Of a stretch of DNA of 64,000 bases, positions 51,537 to 59,936 are shown piece by piece (position 1 is the stretch's first letter; each line of letters starts with the position of its first letter). Made by a program: the position numbers and the translations under genes. Where the stretch lies: assembly GCA_016214845.1 (NCBI GenBank), contig JACRMS010000016.1, positions 84,488-148,487 on the forward strand. Reading direction: 5' to 3'. The notes beneath the pieces are model-generated. The model was not told the DNA's origin, searched no databases, and worked only from the letters and a program-made list of their open reading frames with translations. This DNA is from Nitrospirota bacterium (lineage in GTDB: Bacteria > Nitrospirota > Thermodesulfovibrionia > UBA6902).

Positions 51537-52585
51537 AAATACTTATCATCAAGCCGAGCTCGCTGGGCGATGTCATCCATGCACTGCCTTTTCTGAACGC
51601 AGTGAAGGATACCTTCCCAAAGGCCCGAATAGACTGGGTGATAAGCGAGAATTTTAAAGACATACTCGCAGGCAATCCACTTATTAACAGGCTTATTGTC
51701 TTTGATAAAGACGCATTAAAAAAGGCAGGCGGGATGTTACACGTTGCAAAAACCTTGCATAAGGAATTGAAGGCGCAGCGCTATGATATTGTTGTTGATC
51801 TTCAGGGGCTATTGAGAAGCGGGGTGATGACAGTATTCGCACAGGCCCCGTTGAAAGTAGGTTTTGCCGATGCGCGGGAAGGGAGCACATTTTTTTATGA
51901 TAAAAAAGTTTCCGTTGATAAAAACATGCATGCTGTAGACAAATGCCTTGAGGTAGCAAAGGCAATCGACGCAAAGGTAAACAAGGCAGCGTTCCCGCTC
52001 CATGTTGACAAAGCATCAAAGGGGAAAGTAAAAGAGCTTGTCGGCAATATCGGGGAATATCTTGTGATAGTTCCATCCGCGAGATGGGAAACGAAAAGGT
52101 GGCCTGCTGAAAATTTCGCCGAGTTGATATTGAAAGTTGCTGTTCCATGCGTTATTGTTGGAAGTAAGAGTGATAAAAAGATAGCACAGGAGATTATGGA
52201 CAGAAGACAGAAGACAGAAGACAGAGGACAGATACCCCCCCATCCCCCCCTTGCCAAGGGGGGGCAAAGGGGGGTTATCGACCTTTGTGGTAAAACCGAT
52301 CTGAAAGAGCTCGTTGCCTTGATTGCCGGGGCGCGGGCAGTGGTGAGCAATGATTCAGGCCCAATGCACATTGCCGCCGCACTCAACAAACCCCTTGTCG
52401 CGATCTTCGGCCCCACTGATCCGGCAAAGACCGGCCCGTACGGCTGGCAAAAAAATAAAAATATGAAAGTAATAAGGGCAAACGTCACATGCGGCCCCTG
52501 CAGAAAGAGGAAATGCAGGGAGCTTATCTGCATGGAAAAAATAAGTGTTGAGGAAGTAACTAAGGCGGTGAAGGAACTGCTATGA
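51533..52585 (+). CDS. waaC: Lipopolysaccharide heptosyltransferase I with an in-frame repeat pair
   Basis: A 350-residue GT9 enzyme: KILIIKPSSLGDVIHALPFLNA with the conserved SLGD motif, VVDLQGLLRSG, PSARWETKRWPAENFAELI, then VVSNDSGPMHIAAALNKPLVAIFGPTDPAKTGPYG. It transfers the first heptose to Kdo2-lipid A, or a closely related step. Residues ~223-248 (DRRQKTEDRGQIPPHPPLAK and the next 6) are not family-like. They derive from adjacent family C and family B repeats. The ATG lies in the stop of the previous gene (ATGA overlap). Confidence 0.88.
   Translation: MKILIIKPSSLGDVIHALPFLNAVKDTFPKARIDWVISENFKDILAGNPLINRLIVFDKDALKKAGGMLHVAKTLHKELKAQRYDIVVDLQGLLRSGVMTVFAQAPLKVGFADAREGSTFFYDKKVSVDKNMHAVDKCLEVAKAIDAKVNKAAFPLHVDKASKGKVKELVGNIGEYLVIVPSARWETKRWPAENFAELILKVAVPCVIVGSKSDKKIAQEIMDRRQKTEDRGQIPPHPPLAKGGQRGVIDLCGKTDLKELVALIAGARAVVSNDSGPMHIAAALNKPLVAIFGPTDPAKTGPYGWQKNKNMKVIRANVTCGPCRKRKCRELICMEKISVEEVTKAVKELL
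52198..52275. repeat. Adjacent family C and family B repeats inside waaC
   Basis: The first part (52198-52232) is purine-rich with ACAGAAGACAGAAGACAG reiterations. The second (52234-52275) has the hairpin CCCCCCCTTGCCAAGGGGGG within longer arms. Both are read in frame as DRRQKTEDRGQ and IPPHPPLAKGGQRGV. Confidence 0.88.
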
Positions 52586-53361
52586 CAAAACAAAGAAGAC
52601 AGAAGTCAGAAGTCAGAAGTCAGAAAAAAATTATCATGGTCCTCATTCTGTGCTCTGTCCTCTGTCTTCTGTCTTCTGTTTTCTGTCTTTCCATCGACGC
52701 CGGGCAGCCGGTCAATAATAAATTCGTCTACTACATATACTGGTCAGGCATCAAGGCCGGTACCGCGGAATTTACATTTGAAAACTCTCCTGAAGGCCTT
52801 ACGCTCACTACATACGCAACCTCCGCGCCGGTGATCTCCATCTTTTATAAAGTAGAAGATTTCGCGCAAAGCACTTTGGACCCTGACGGCTATCCGAAGA
52901 GTTTTATCCTGAAGGCAAGCGAAGGAAGGCACAAAAGGGACAAGGAGACGTATTTTGAATCTATGCCGGACGGAAAGCATAAGGTAAATTATTACGACAA
53001 AATAAAAGACAAGAGGGCTGAATTCTTCTTCGATCAACCGGCATATGACCCGTTGTCGGCTTTCTTCGCAATGACAAAGATGTCCCTGGAGGAGGGGCAG
53101 TCGAAATTTATCGACATATTTGACAGCAAGAAACTCTATCATACGGAAATTCAGGTTTTGAAAAAAGAAAAGGTCCGCGTGCCCGCCGGAGAGTTCAACA
53201 CTATCCTTGTGAAACCCCTCCTGAAATCAGAGGGGCTTTTCCGCAAGACAGGAGATATCTTCATCTGGGCGACTGATGACGATAGAAAACTCCCTGTCCT
53301 CTTAAAAAGCAAGGCCGTAATCGGCTCCTTCACCGTTGAACTGGCCGAAGGGGATTATTAA
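52582..53361 (+). CDS. DUF3108 domain-containing exported protein
   Basis: A 259-residue protein. The N-terminus (MTKQRRQKSEVRSQKK) is basic and the next ~22 residues (IIMVLILCSVLCLLSSVFCL) hydrophobic, which is a signal peptide or anchor. The mature part is a DUF3108 beta-rich domain: FVYYIYWSGIKAGTAEF, YKVEDFAQSTLDPDGYPKSF, YDPLSAFFAM, and a KEKVRVPAGEFNTILVKP block near the end. The function of DUF3108 proteins is unknown. The ATG overlaps the waaC stop by 4 bp. Both the basic and hydrophobic parts of the signal peptide are coded by opposed arms of a family C repeat. Confidence 0.85.
   Translation: MTKQRRQKSEVRSQKKIIMVLILCSVLCLLSSVFCLSIDAGQPVNNKFVYYIYWSGIKAGTAEFTFENSPEGLTLTTYATSAPVISIFYKVEDFAQSTLDPDGYPKSFILKASEGRHKRDKETYFESMPDGKHKVNYYDKIKDKRAEFFFDQPAYDPLSAFFAMTKMSLEEGQSKFIDIFDSKKLYHTEIQVLKKEKVRVPAGEFNTILVKPLLKSEGLFRKTGDIFIWATDDDRKLPVLLKSKAVIGSFTVELAEGDY
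52592..52688. repeat. Family C inverted arms coding a signal peptide
   Basis: The left arm is purine-rich (GAAGACAGAAGTCAGAAGTC, from 52594). The right arm (52646-52688) is its pyrimidine-rich counterpart (CTGTCCTCTGTCTTCTGTC). The two arms can pair. The left arm encodes RRQKSEVRSQK and the right arm LCSVLCLLSSVFCL. Confidence 0.88.
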
Positions 53362-53370
53362 ACTAAAAGC

Positions 53371-53443
53371 CGTAATGCGTAATGCGTAATCCGTAATGCG
53401 TAAAGAGTTACTGAGTTATTCTTTTTACCCATCACGCGTTACG
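53371..53443. repeat. CGTAATGCGTAATGCG inverted-arm repeat (family F, copy 2)
   Basis: Left arm CGTAATGCGTAATGCGTAAT, right arm ATCACGCGTTACG, spacer about 30 bp. It follows the DUF3108 stop codon by 9 bp. Confidence 0.7.
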
Positions 53444-53556
53444 ATAATAAACCTATCGTTTTCATGATCCAGGCCTGCGCTGGTGCAGGAGGTTTATGAT
53501 CAGGTTTTGAAGGTCCTGCGAAGTTTGCAACTTGTTACAATCATGAAGTATCATTA

Positions 53557-54576
53557 ATGACTATGTTTCAGAGCTTCAGCACAACAGGTATCGGCAGCCT
53601 GCCTCATACGGATTCTACAGAGGCATGTAATGTCATTTTAAACTCGGTGGATATTCCCTTCTGGCCGCAGTTGCCGCACAGGAGTTTTCTCGAACTCATG
53701 GTCCCTCAATACTCCGAGGGGTTCCCCTTTATAAAGATTGAAGGCGAGCATGTAAATATAATACCGGGTGAGGAACAGGCGGTCTCGGCATTTTACGAGA
53801 CGATTGCCGGTAACACCGGTTTCCCTATCTCCCAGGAAAATGCTGCCGGGTTTTATGCATTCCTTGAGATCCTGAAAAAGCAGGACAGGAAACTCGATGC
53901 GGTCAAAGGCCACATCACAGGGCCGCTGACCTTTTCATTGTCAGTAACGGATGATCAAAAGCGTCCCCTTTTTTTCAATGACGAGCTTAGAGAGCTTTCG
54001 CTTGAACTTCTCAAGGGCAAGGCAACCTGGCAGATAAATAAGCTAAAGCCCTTTGCCGAAAAAGTTCTGGTCTTTATTGACGAGCCGATCCTTTCAGCTC
54101 TGGGCACGTCCACTTACATCGGAGTTAATACCGCCGAGGCCTCACGGATGCTGCAGGAGATCGTCAAACACATCAAGAACGCAGGCGGCATTGCCGGCAT
54201 TCACTGCTGCGGCAAGGCTGACTGGCCTCTGATCCTTTCTTCGGGCATTGACGTGTTCAATTTCGACGCATATTTTTACTGGGACACCCTCAGCCTGTAT
54301 CCTGAAGAAATAAAGTCGTTCATCAACAACAACGGCTTCATAGCCTGGGGAGTGGTCCCGACATCTGACATGATACGAGGAGTGACCCTTCAGGGCTTGT
54401 GCGATCAGCTTGAAAGGGGCCTGACCTCGCTTGAGAAGATCGGCATCCCCCGTGAAAAGATCAGGCGGCAGGCATTGATAACCCCCTCCTGCGGGACAGG
54501 CTCATTGGTCACCGAAGACGCGCTGAAGGTATTCTCCCTGTTAAAGGATTTAAGAAATCAATATGTCAAGGGTTAA
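53557..54576 (+). CDS. Short MetE-like (cobalamin-independent methionine synthase C-terminal domain) protein
   Basis: A 339-residue single-barrel protein related to the C-terminal half of MetE. It has TTGIGSLPHTDS at the start, KGHITGPLTFSLSV, FIDEPILSALGTS, the zinc-type ligands in GIHCCGKADW (HxC) and a late cysteine in ITPSCGTGSL. It lacks the N-terminal folate-binding half of MetE, so it belongs with the short 'core MetE' proteins. Those use methylcorrinoid proteins or unknown methyl donors. The methyl acceptor is probably homocysteine or a related thiol. Two close in-frame ATGs (53557 and 53563). Confidence 0.78.
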   Translation: MTMFQSFSTTGIGSLPHTDSTEACNVILNSVDIPFWPQLPHRSFLELMVPQYSEGFPFIKIEGEHVNIIPGEEQAVSAFYETIAGNTGFPISQENAAGFYAFLEILKKQDRKLDAVKGHITGPLTFSLSVTDDQKRPLFFNDELRELSLELLKGKATWQINKLKPFAEKVLVFIDEPILSALGTSTYIGVNTAEASRMLQEIVKHIKNAGGIAGIHCCGKADWPLILSSGIDVFNFDAYFYWDTLSLYPEEIKSFINNNGFIAWGVVPTSDMIRGVTLQGLCDQLERGLTSLEKIGIPREKIRRQALITPSCGTGSLVTEDALKVFSLLKDLRNQYVKG

Positions 54577-55186
54577 GGGGTTCATCTCCTTTGAAGGCAT
54601 AGAAGGCTCCGGTAAAAGCACCCAGGTAAAACTCATTGCCGCCTATTTACGCTCAAAGGGACACAATGTCATTGAGACTGTCGAGCCGGGCGGGACAAAG
54701 ATCGGGGGCAAGATCAGGGGCCTGCTCCTTGAACCTGAAAACCACATGGATCCGCTTACCGAACTTCTTCTGTACTACGCGTCACGGGCGCAGCACGTCA
54801 GGGAAGTGATTTATCCGGCGATACTCAAAAGCACGGTTGTTATCACAGACCGTTTTACAGATTCAACAATCGCTTATCAGGGCTACGCAAGAGGGCTGGA
54901 TATATCTCTTATACACGCACTCGATGAAATCGTTGTGCCTGATCTGAGACCTTCTCTCACCTTTCTGCTCGACCTTGATGTTGCGGAAGGCCTCAGGAGA
55001 AACAGGCACGCTCAGAAAGAGGACAGGTTTGAATTAGAGACAATAGAGTTTCATACCCGTGTCAGGAGCGGTTTCCTCCAGATCGCCAAAGACGAGCCTG
55101 AGAGGGTCAAGATAATCGACGCCTCAAAAAGCCCTGAAGAAGTTAGCGCGGAGATAATAAAAGTGTTAGAGGGATCATGGCATTAA
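54563..55186 (+). CDS. tmk: Thymidylate kinase
   Basis: A 207-residue dTMP kinase. It has the P-loop FEGIEGSGKST, the VEPGGTKIGGKIR segment (usually T-E-P-GGT), TDRFTDSTIAYQGYARGLD with the DR(F/Y) motif, and a LID region (RHAQKEDRFE). The function is dTMP to dTDP in the cytoplasm. The ATG lies 14 bp inside the previous gene. It overlaps holB by 10 bp, a common tmk-holB arrangement. Confidence 0.95.
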   Translation: MSRVKGFISFEGIEGSGKSTQVKLIAAYLRSKGHNVIETVEPGGTKIGGKIRGLLLEPENHMDPLTELLLYYASRAQHVREVIYPAILKSTVVITDRFTDSTIAYQGYARGLDISLIHALDEIVVPDLRPSLTFLLDLDVAEGLRRNRHAQKEDRFELETIEFHTRVRSGFLQIAKDEPERVKIIDASKSPEEVSAEIIKVLEGSWH

Positions 55187-56265
55187 AAGATATCATCGGA
55201 CAGGAAAAGGCCCTCGGCATTCTCCGGGGCTGCATTGAAAAAAACCGTATCCCTCACGCGCTTTTATTTGCAGGCGATGAAGGCATCGGCAAGAGGCTTA
55301 CCGCGATCAATTTTGCAAAAGCGCTTAATTGCCAGGGCAAAGAGCATAGAGCAAAGAGCGTGGAGGAAACCGGTCTGGATTTCGGGTTCTTTCCACCGGA
55401 GACGCAGGCTGTCAATACTGATCCCCAATCCCCAACCCCTAACCCCCTTCTCGATTCCTGCGATACTTGTCCTTCATGCGTAAAGATAGACAAGGGGATC
55501 CATCCGGACTTTTTTCTGATCGAGACTGAGGGCGACGGAGACCAGATAAAGATCGAGGCGGTAAGGCAGCTTGAAGAAGCTTTGTCCTACAAACCCTATG
55601 AAGGCAGCTATAAGGTCGCGATTGTCGACAACGCCGACAAGATGAATTCATCGGCAGCCAATGCCTTCCTGTCCACGCTTGAGTCGCCCCCGTCACAAAG
55701 CATTATAATCCTTGTTTCATCAAAACCCGACAGGCTCCTGCCGACGATCCGCTCAAGATGCCAGAGGATAAACTTCGCGCCTCTGCCCGTTGAAATGATG
55801 AGCGGCCTGGTGAAAGAGAAATATAAAAAGCTGGACGATGAGCAGGCATTACTTTTAAGTGTGCTGTCAGGCGGCCGGCTCGGATACGCGCTGAATGAAA
55901 ACCTGGTCGCACAAAGAGACAGGTCTTTCAATATTTTCAACCAAATGCTGAGCGGTTCCGAAGATGATGTGCGCGATGATAAATTATCCATGGAGGAATG
56001 GTTTGACTGGGCGCAGCTCTGGCTGAGGGACATTGCCGTATTTAAGGCGACGGGGCAAACGGCCTTCCTGATCAATAAAGACAAGGCAGGCGAGATACAG
56101 GCCCTTGCCGGAAAGGCGGCCCTAAGAGAGGTACTAAAATTGGCCCGCGAGCTTTATAATATAAGAGGACAATTAAATTTCAATCTCAACGAAAAGCTCA
56201 CGTTTAACTACACAGGCCTTTTAATGAGAAAAAGGTTAGGAAAGATAAATGCAGGAAGACAATAA
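55177..56265 (+). CDS. holB: DNA polymerase III subunit delta-prime with an enlarged zinc module
   Basis: A 362-residue delta-prime subunit of the clamp loader. It has FAGDEGIGKRLTA where a P-loop would be, the zinc cysteines C52, C95, C98 and C101 (CDTCPSC), then DADKMNSSAANAFLSTLE-like NADKMNSSAANAFLSTLESP and SRCQRINF. The distance from C52 to C95 is about 43 residues, while most family members have about 10-15. The extra sequence (QGKEHRAKSVEETGLDFG..., QSPTPNPLL) is derived from two repeat families. The subunit closes the clamp-loader ring. Confidence 0.93.
   Translation: MALKDIIGQEKALGILRGCIEKNRIPHALLFAGDEGIGKRLTAINFAKALNCQGKEHRAKSVEETGLDFGFFPPETQAVNTDPQSPTPNPLLDSCDTCPSCVKIDKGIHPDFFLIETEGDGDQIKIEAVRQLEEALSYKPYEGSYKVAIVDNADKMNSSAANAFLSTLESPPSQSIIILVSSKPDRLLPTIRSRCQRINFAPLPVEMMSGLVKEKYKKLDDEQALLLSVLSGGRLGYALNENLVAQRDRSFNIFNQMLSGSEDDVRDDKLSMEEWFDWAQLWLRDIAVFKATGQTAFLINKDKAGEIQALAGKAALREVLKLARELYNIRGQLNFNLNEKLTFNYTGLLMRKRLGKINAGRQ
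55336..55449. repeat. Repeat-derived insertion inside holB (families K and I)
   Basis: 55336-55366 has GCAAAGAGCATAGAGCAAAG reiterations and 55421-55449 has CCCCAATCCCCAACCCCTAA words as at 19741 and 59905. Both are in frame, and the intervening stretch is not conserved-looking. Together they lengthen the zinc module. Confidence 0.7.
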
Positions 56266-57367
56266 CATACTGGAAACACACGATGAGGCGGAAGCTCCCG
56301 CCAAACACACTGTGGTCGGCATCAGGTTCAGGCGTTGCGGAAAGGTGTACACCTTTGAAGTGAACGGGCTCGACGTGCATCCCGGCGCAAAGGTTGTCGT
56401 AGAATCGGAAATGGGATTGAGCATAGGCAATGTCGTAACGCCGAAGTGCTCAATTGAAAAACCGGAAGAGCCTCTGAAAAAGGTCATCAGGATGGTATCT
56501 GAGGAAGACATCGAAACAATGAAAAACAACCGCGCCCTTGAGGAAGAGGCAAAAGTTTTCTGCGCCAACAGGGCCAAGGAACTTAATCTTCCCATGAAGA
56601 TCGTGTCGGCGGAGACAACGCTTGATAAGAAGAGGCTCATCTTCTATTTCACGGCGGACGGCAGGATCGATTTCAGGGAGCTCGTCAGGGACCTTGCGGC
56701 AAGATTCAAGACCCGCATTGAAATGAGACAGATAGGCGTCAGGGACGAAGTGAAAATATTGGGCGGCATCGGCTGCTGCGGACGGCAGACGTGCTGCAGC
56801 CTTTTTCTTACGTCCTTCGAGCCTGTAACAATAAAAATGGCAAAGCAGCAGGACCTCTCGATAAACCAGAGCAAGCTGTCCGGCATCTGCGGCAGATTGA
56901 TGTGCTGCCTTGGTTATGAATGCAAAGACGCGCCGGAAGAGGAAACAGCGCCGCCTAAAGGGGAAGATTTTATAACGGTTACAGATGAGCCTTCTGTGAC
57001 CGCCCTTGAAAAGCTGGATTCGGAAGCGGTTTCCGCGCCTGAGTCAAAACAGCCTGTCGAATCGCCCCGGGGCCGTGATGAAAGGCAAAGGACAGATGTT
57101 CCAGGCAGAGAGCAGCAGCAAAGGGAGGGAGCGGCCCCTGACCAGCCCGGAAGGGACAGGCATCGCAGGAGAAGGCGTCACAGGCCGAGACAACATTCGC
57201 CGGAAAACGCTGCTCAGGCAGCGCCTCCTCAGCAAAGGCCTGCCCAGCAGGATAAGCCCGTTCAGCAGAACGAACCCCGGCAGGGTGGACAGCAGCCGGC
57301 AGATGCGGATGGGAAGGGCAAGCCCTTCAGCAAACGCAGGAGATTCTGGCATAAGAAGAAACAATAG
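56249..57367 (+). CDS. ricT: PSP1-domain protein RicT (YaaT family)
   Basis: A 372-residue protein. The core (residues ~20-240) is the PSP1/RicT domain: VVGIRFRRCGKVYTFEVNG, FYFTADGRIDFRELVRDLAARFKTRIEMRQIGVRDE, and the cysteine motifs CCGRQTCCSLFL and CGRLMCCLGYEC. These cysteines bind Fe-S clusters in the Bacillus RicAFT complex, which directs RNase Y cleavage. About 110 C-terminal residues are low-complexity, rich in Q, P and R. It starts 17 bp inside holB and follows the tmk-holB-ricT order common in many phyla. Confidence 0.9.
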   Translation: MQEDNNILETHDEAEAPAKHTVVGIRFRRCGKVYTFEVNGLDVHPGAKVVVESEMGLSIGNVVTPKCSIEKPEEPLKKVIRMVSEEDIETMKNNRALEEEAKVFCANRAKELNLPMKIVSAETTLDKKRLIFYFTADGRIDFRELVRDLAARFKTRIEMRQIGVRDEVKILGGIGCCGRQTCCSLFLTSFEPVTIKMAKQQDLSINQSKLSGICGRLMCCLGYECKDAPEEETAPPKGEDFITVTDEPSVTALEKLDSEAVSAPESKQPVESPRGRDERQRTDVPGREQQQREGAAPDQPGRDRHRRRRRHRPRQHSPENAAQAAPPQQRPAQQDKPVQQNEPRQGGQQPADADGKGKPFSKRRRFWHKKKQ

Positions 57368-57382
57368 ACTAACCATTGAATT

Positions 57383-57426
57383 GAACCACGGAGAACACAG
57401 AGGCACGGAGAGGTGACTCTGTGGTC
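57383..57426. repeat. ACCACGGAGAACACAGAGGC repeat (family D, copy 4)
   Basis: Arms ACCACGGAGAACACAGAGGC and GACTCTGTGGT face each other with a short spacer between ricT and metG. Confidence 0.7.
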
Positions 57427-57446
57427 TTTATAAATTAACACTCATA

Positions 57447-59453
57447 ATGGAAAAGTTTTACGTCACAACTCCTATTTATTACGTCAACGATGTCCCACAC
57501 ATCGGACACGCGTATACGACCATTGCCGCTGACATCCTTTCCCGGTATAACAGATTAAAGGGCAATAACGTTTTCTTCCTTACCGGAACGGATGAGCACG
57601 GGCAGAAGGTCGAGAAGGCAGCGCAGTCAAGAGGGCTTTCTCCAAAGGAACACGCCGACATAATGGTCGAGAATTTCAAATCCCTCTGGAAGAAATTAAA
57701 TATCTCAAACGACGCCTTTATCCGCACCACTGACCCTGAGCATATCAAGACCGTTCAGGGGCTCATTCAGCTCCTCTGGGACAACGGAGAGATAGAGAAG
57801 AGGCAGTACGCCGGATGGTATTGCACCCCGGATGAACGTTTCTGGACAGAGAAAGACCTTGTTGAAGGCAACTGCCCCGACTGCGGAAGGCCTGTGGAGC
57901 AGATACAGGAGGAAAACTATTTCTTCCTAATGTCAAAGTATCAGGGCAGGCTGATCAAATATATTGAGGACAATCCTTCTTACATACTTCCTGAGACGCG
58001 CAGGAACGAGGTCCTTGGATTTTTAAAGAATAATACCCTTGGAGACCTTTGCATATCAAGGCCGAAGGCAAGGCTTGCGTGGGGGATCCCCTTTCCCTTT
58101 GATGAAGCCTTTGTGACCTACGTCTGGTTTGACGCACTTGTGAATTATTTCTCAGCGACGCGCTATCTTGTCCCTCATGCTGAGAGGGCAAGGCTCGGAG
58201 ATTTCTGGTGGCCTGCGGAGCATCACCTTGTGGGAAAGGATATCCTGACCACTCATGCCGTTTACTGGTCAACTATGCTGATGGCGCTTGATCTCCCTCG
58301 GCCGAAAAATATCTTTGCCCACGGCTGGTGGACGGTTGACGGGAAAAAGATGTCGAAGTCCATCGGCAATGTCGTTGACCCCAATGAGATGGTTGAAAAG
58401 TACGGGGTGGACGCCTTCAGGTATTTTCTCTTCAGGGAAGTGCCCTTCGGACTTGACGGGAATTTTTCTGAGGACGCTTTGATAAGCCGGATCAACACCG
58501 ACCTTGCCAATGACCTTGGCAATCTCCTGAGCAGGTTCTTAACGATGGCTGAGAAATATTTCGGGGGTGACGTAGGGATCCCTGCGGGAAATACGACTGC
58601 GCTCAATCCTTTCGCAAAAGAATGTATTGAGTCAATGCTTTCCGCAATGAATGATATTCCTCATCGCCACTGGTCTACTCTTAGATTCAATGTAATCCTC
58701 GATCACATATGGGATATTATCAGTGCCGGGAATAATCATATTGCCCAGAAGGAACCTTGGAAGCTCGCCAAAACAGATACCGAAGAGCTGAAAAGTGTAA
58801 TGTTCAATATCTGGAATGCGATCAGGCTCTCGGCAGTTGCGCTTTATCCGTTCATGCCTGACACTTCAGAGAAGATGTGGAAGCAATTGGGGCTGAGGTC
58901 ATTAATTGAAGAAACTAAACAAAGCTTGCCAAAGGCTCCAGATGAAGGTTCAGACAATTATCCGGCAATATTTTCATGGGAGTGGAAGCCGGGATATGAA
59001 ATAAAGATTTCAAAAGGAGAGCAATTATTCCCAAGGATAGAGGTGAAGAAGGAGACAGAAAAAACAAAGGGAGGCAAAGGAGTGATGACTGAATCAGGAC
59101 AAACTTCTACAGAACAGAAAACAGAAGATAATTTAATTTCCATAGAAGATTTTGCAAAGGTGCAATTAAAGATCGGCAAGGTGCTTCAGGCCGAGCGGGT
59201 CCCCAAATCCAGCAAGCTCATCAAACTTCAGGTTGACACAGGCGAGCCCAGACAGGTTGTCGCCGGGATCGGGCAGGCTTACGCGCCTGAGGACCTGATC
59301 GGTAAGAGCATCGCGGTTGTAACAAACCTGAAGCCTGCGAAACTGATGGGCGTTGAATCTCAGGGAATGCTCCTTGCAGCCACAGACAGCGACGGTGTGT
59401 TGTCAATATTAATTCCCGAAAAAAACGTGAAGGAAGGGGCGAAAATAAAGTGA
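57447..59453 (+). CDS. metG: Methionyl-tRNA synthetase with C-terminal tRNA-binding domain
   Basis: A 668-residue class I synthetase. It has YYVNDVPHIGHAYTT (HIGH), a zinc knuckle region with C126 and CPDCG, GKDILTTHAVYW, the KKMSKSIGN motif and the anticodon-binding helices. A linker (residues ~545-560, ESGQTSTEQKTEDNL) rich in repeat-like CAGAA words leads to a Trbp111-type OB domain (DFAKVQLKIGKVLQAERV...VVAGIGQAYAPEDLIGK...VESQGMLLAA). It charges both initiator and elongator tRNA-Met. Confidence 0.96.
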   Translation: MEKFYVTTPIYYVNDVPHIGHAYTTIAADILSRYNRLKGNNVFFLTGTDEHGQKVEKAAQSRGLSPKEHADIMVENFKSLWKKLNISNDAFIRTTDPEHIKTVQGLIQLLWDNGEIEKRQYAGWYCTPDERFWTEKDLVEGNCPDCGRPVEQIQEENYFFLMSKYQGRLIKYIEDNPSYILPETRRNEVLGFLKNNTLGDLCISRPKARLAWGIPFPFDEAFVTYVWFDALVNYFSATRYLVPHAERARLGDFWWPAEHHLVGKDILTTHAVYWSTMLMALDLPRPKNIFAHGWWTVDGKKMSKSIGNVVDPNEMVEKYGVDAFRYFLFREVPFGLDGNFSEDALISRINTDLANDLGNLLSRFLTMAEKYFGGDVGIPAGNTTALNPFAKECIESMLSAMNDIPHRHWSTLRFNVILDHIWDIISAGNNHIAQKEPWKLAKTDTEELKSVMFNIWNAIRLSAVALYPFMPDTSEKMWKQLGLRSLIEETKQSLPKAPDEGSDNYPAIFSWEWKPGYEIKISKGEQLFPRIEVKKETEKTKGGKGVMTESGQTSTEQKTEDNLISIEDFAKVQLKIGKVLQAERVPKSSKLIKLQVDTGEPRQVVAGIGQAYAPEDLIGKSIAVVTNLKPAKLMGVESQGMLLAATDSDGVLSILIPEKNVKEGAKIK

Positions 59454-59890
59454 GCGCCAAAATTATTTCAATTAACATCAGCGAAAAAAAAGGTATGAGG
59501 AAAAAGGCAGTTGAGTACGCTGTCATAAAAGATAATTACGGCATCGAGAGCGACGCCCATGCCTCGGAAAAGTGGCACCGGCAGATCAGCCTGCTCGCTC
59601 TTGAGAGCATCAAAAAGATGCAGGACAAGGGACTGAATGTCGGCCCCGGTGATTTTGCCGAGAACATTACGACCGAGGGCATTATTCTCATGACCCTTCC
59701 TGTCGGCACAAAAATGATTATCGGGGAAGGCATTGAAGTTGAGGTCACCCAGATCGGCAAACTGTGCCATGCCCGCTGCGCGATCTATGAACAGGCCGGC
59801 GACTGCGTGATGCCGCGAGAAGGCATCTTTGTAAAAGTGCTGAAAGGCGGCACGATTAGAAAAGGAGACAGTATAGTAGTTAGGGATTAG
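59450..59890 (+). CDS. MOSC domain-containing protein
   Basis: A 146-residue MOSC domain protein: YGIESDAHASEKWHRQISLLALESI, a GDFAENITTEGI block, and the C-H-A-R-C-AIYEQAGDCVM segment with the cysteine expected to take part in sulfur transfer or pterin binding. MOSC domains act in molybdenum-cofactor sulfuration or ligand exchange. The GTG start overlaps the metG stop (GTGA). The last codons and TAG stop are inside a family I repeat. Confidence 0.85.
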   Translation: MSAKIISINISEKKGMRKKAVEYAVIKDNYGIESDAHASEKWHRQISLLALESIKKMQDKGLNVGPGDFAENITTEGIILMTLPVGTKMIIGEGIEVEVTQIGKLCHARCAIYEQAGDCVMPREGIFVKVLKGGTIRKGDSIVVRD

Positions 59891-59935
59891 GGATTAGTAA
59901 AAACCAAGCCCCAACCCCTAACCCCCAATCCCCAA
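59877..59935. repeat. TTAGGGATTAGGGATTAG ... CCCTAACCCCCAATCCCC repeat (family I, copy 3)
   Basis: Inverted arms of TTAGGGATTAGGGATTAG and CCCCTAACCCCCAATCCCC type enclose a short spacer. The left arm encodes the last residues and stop of the MOSC protein. The right arm ends 2 bp before the next start codon and replaces its ribosome binding site. Confidence 0.82.
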
Positions 59936-59936
59936 G

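Noticed and set aside
59877-59900. TTAGGG-like words resembling a telomere repeat
   Set aside because: Short, part of an inverted repeat family found at three internal sites; no linear chromosome end here.
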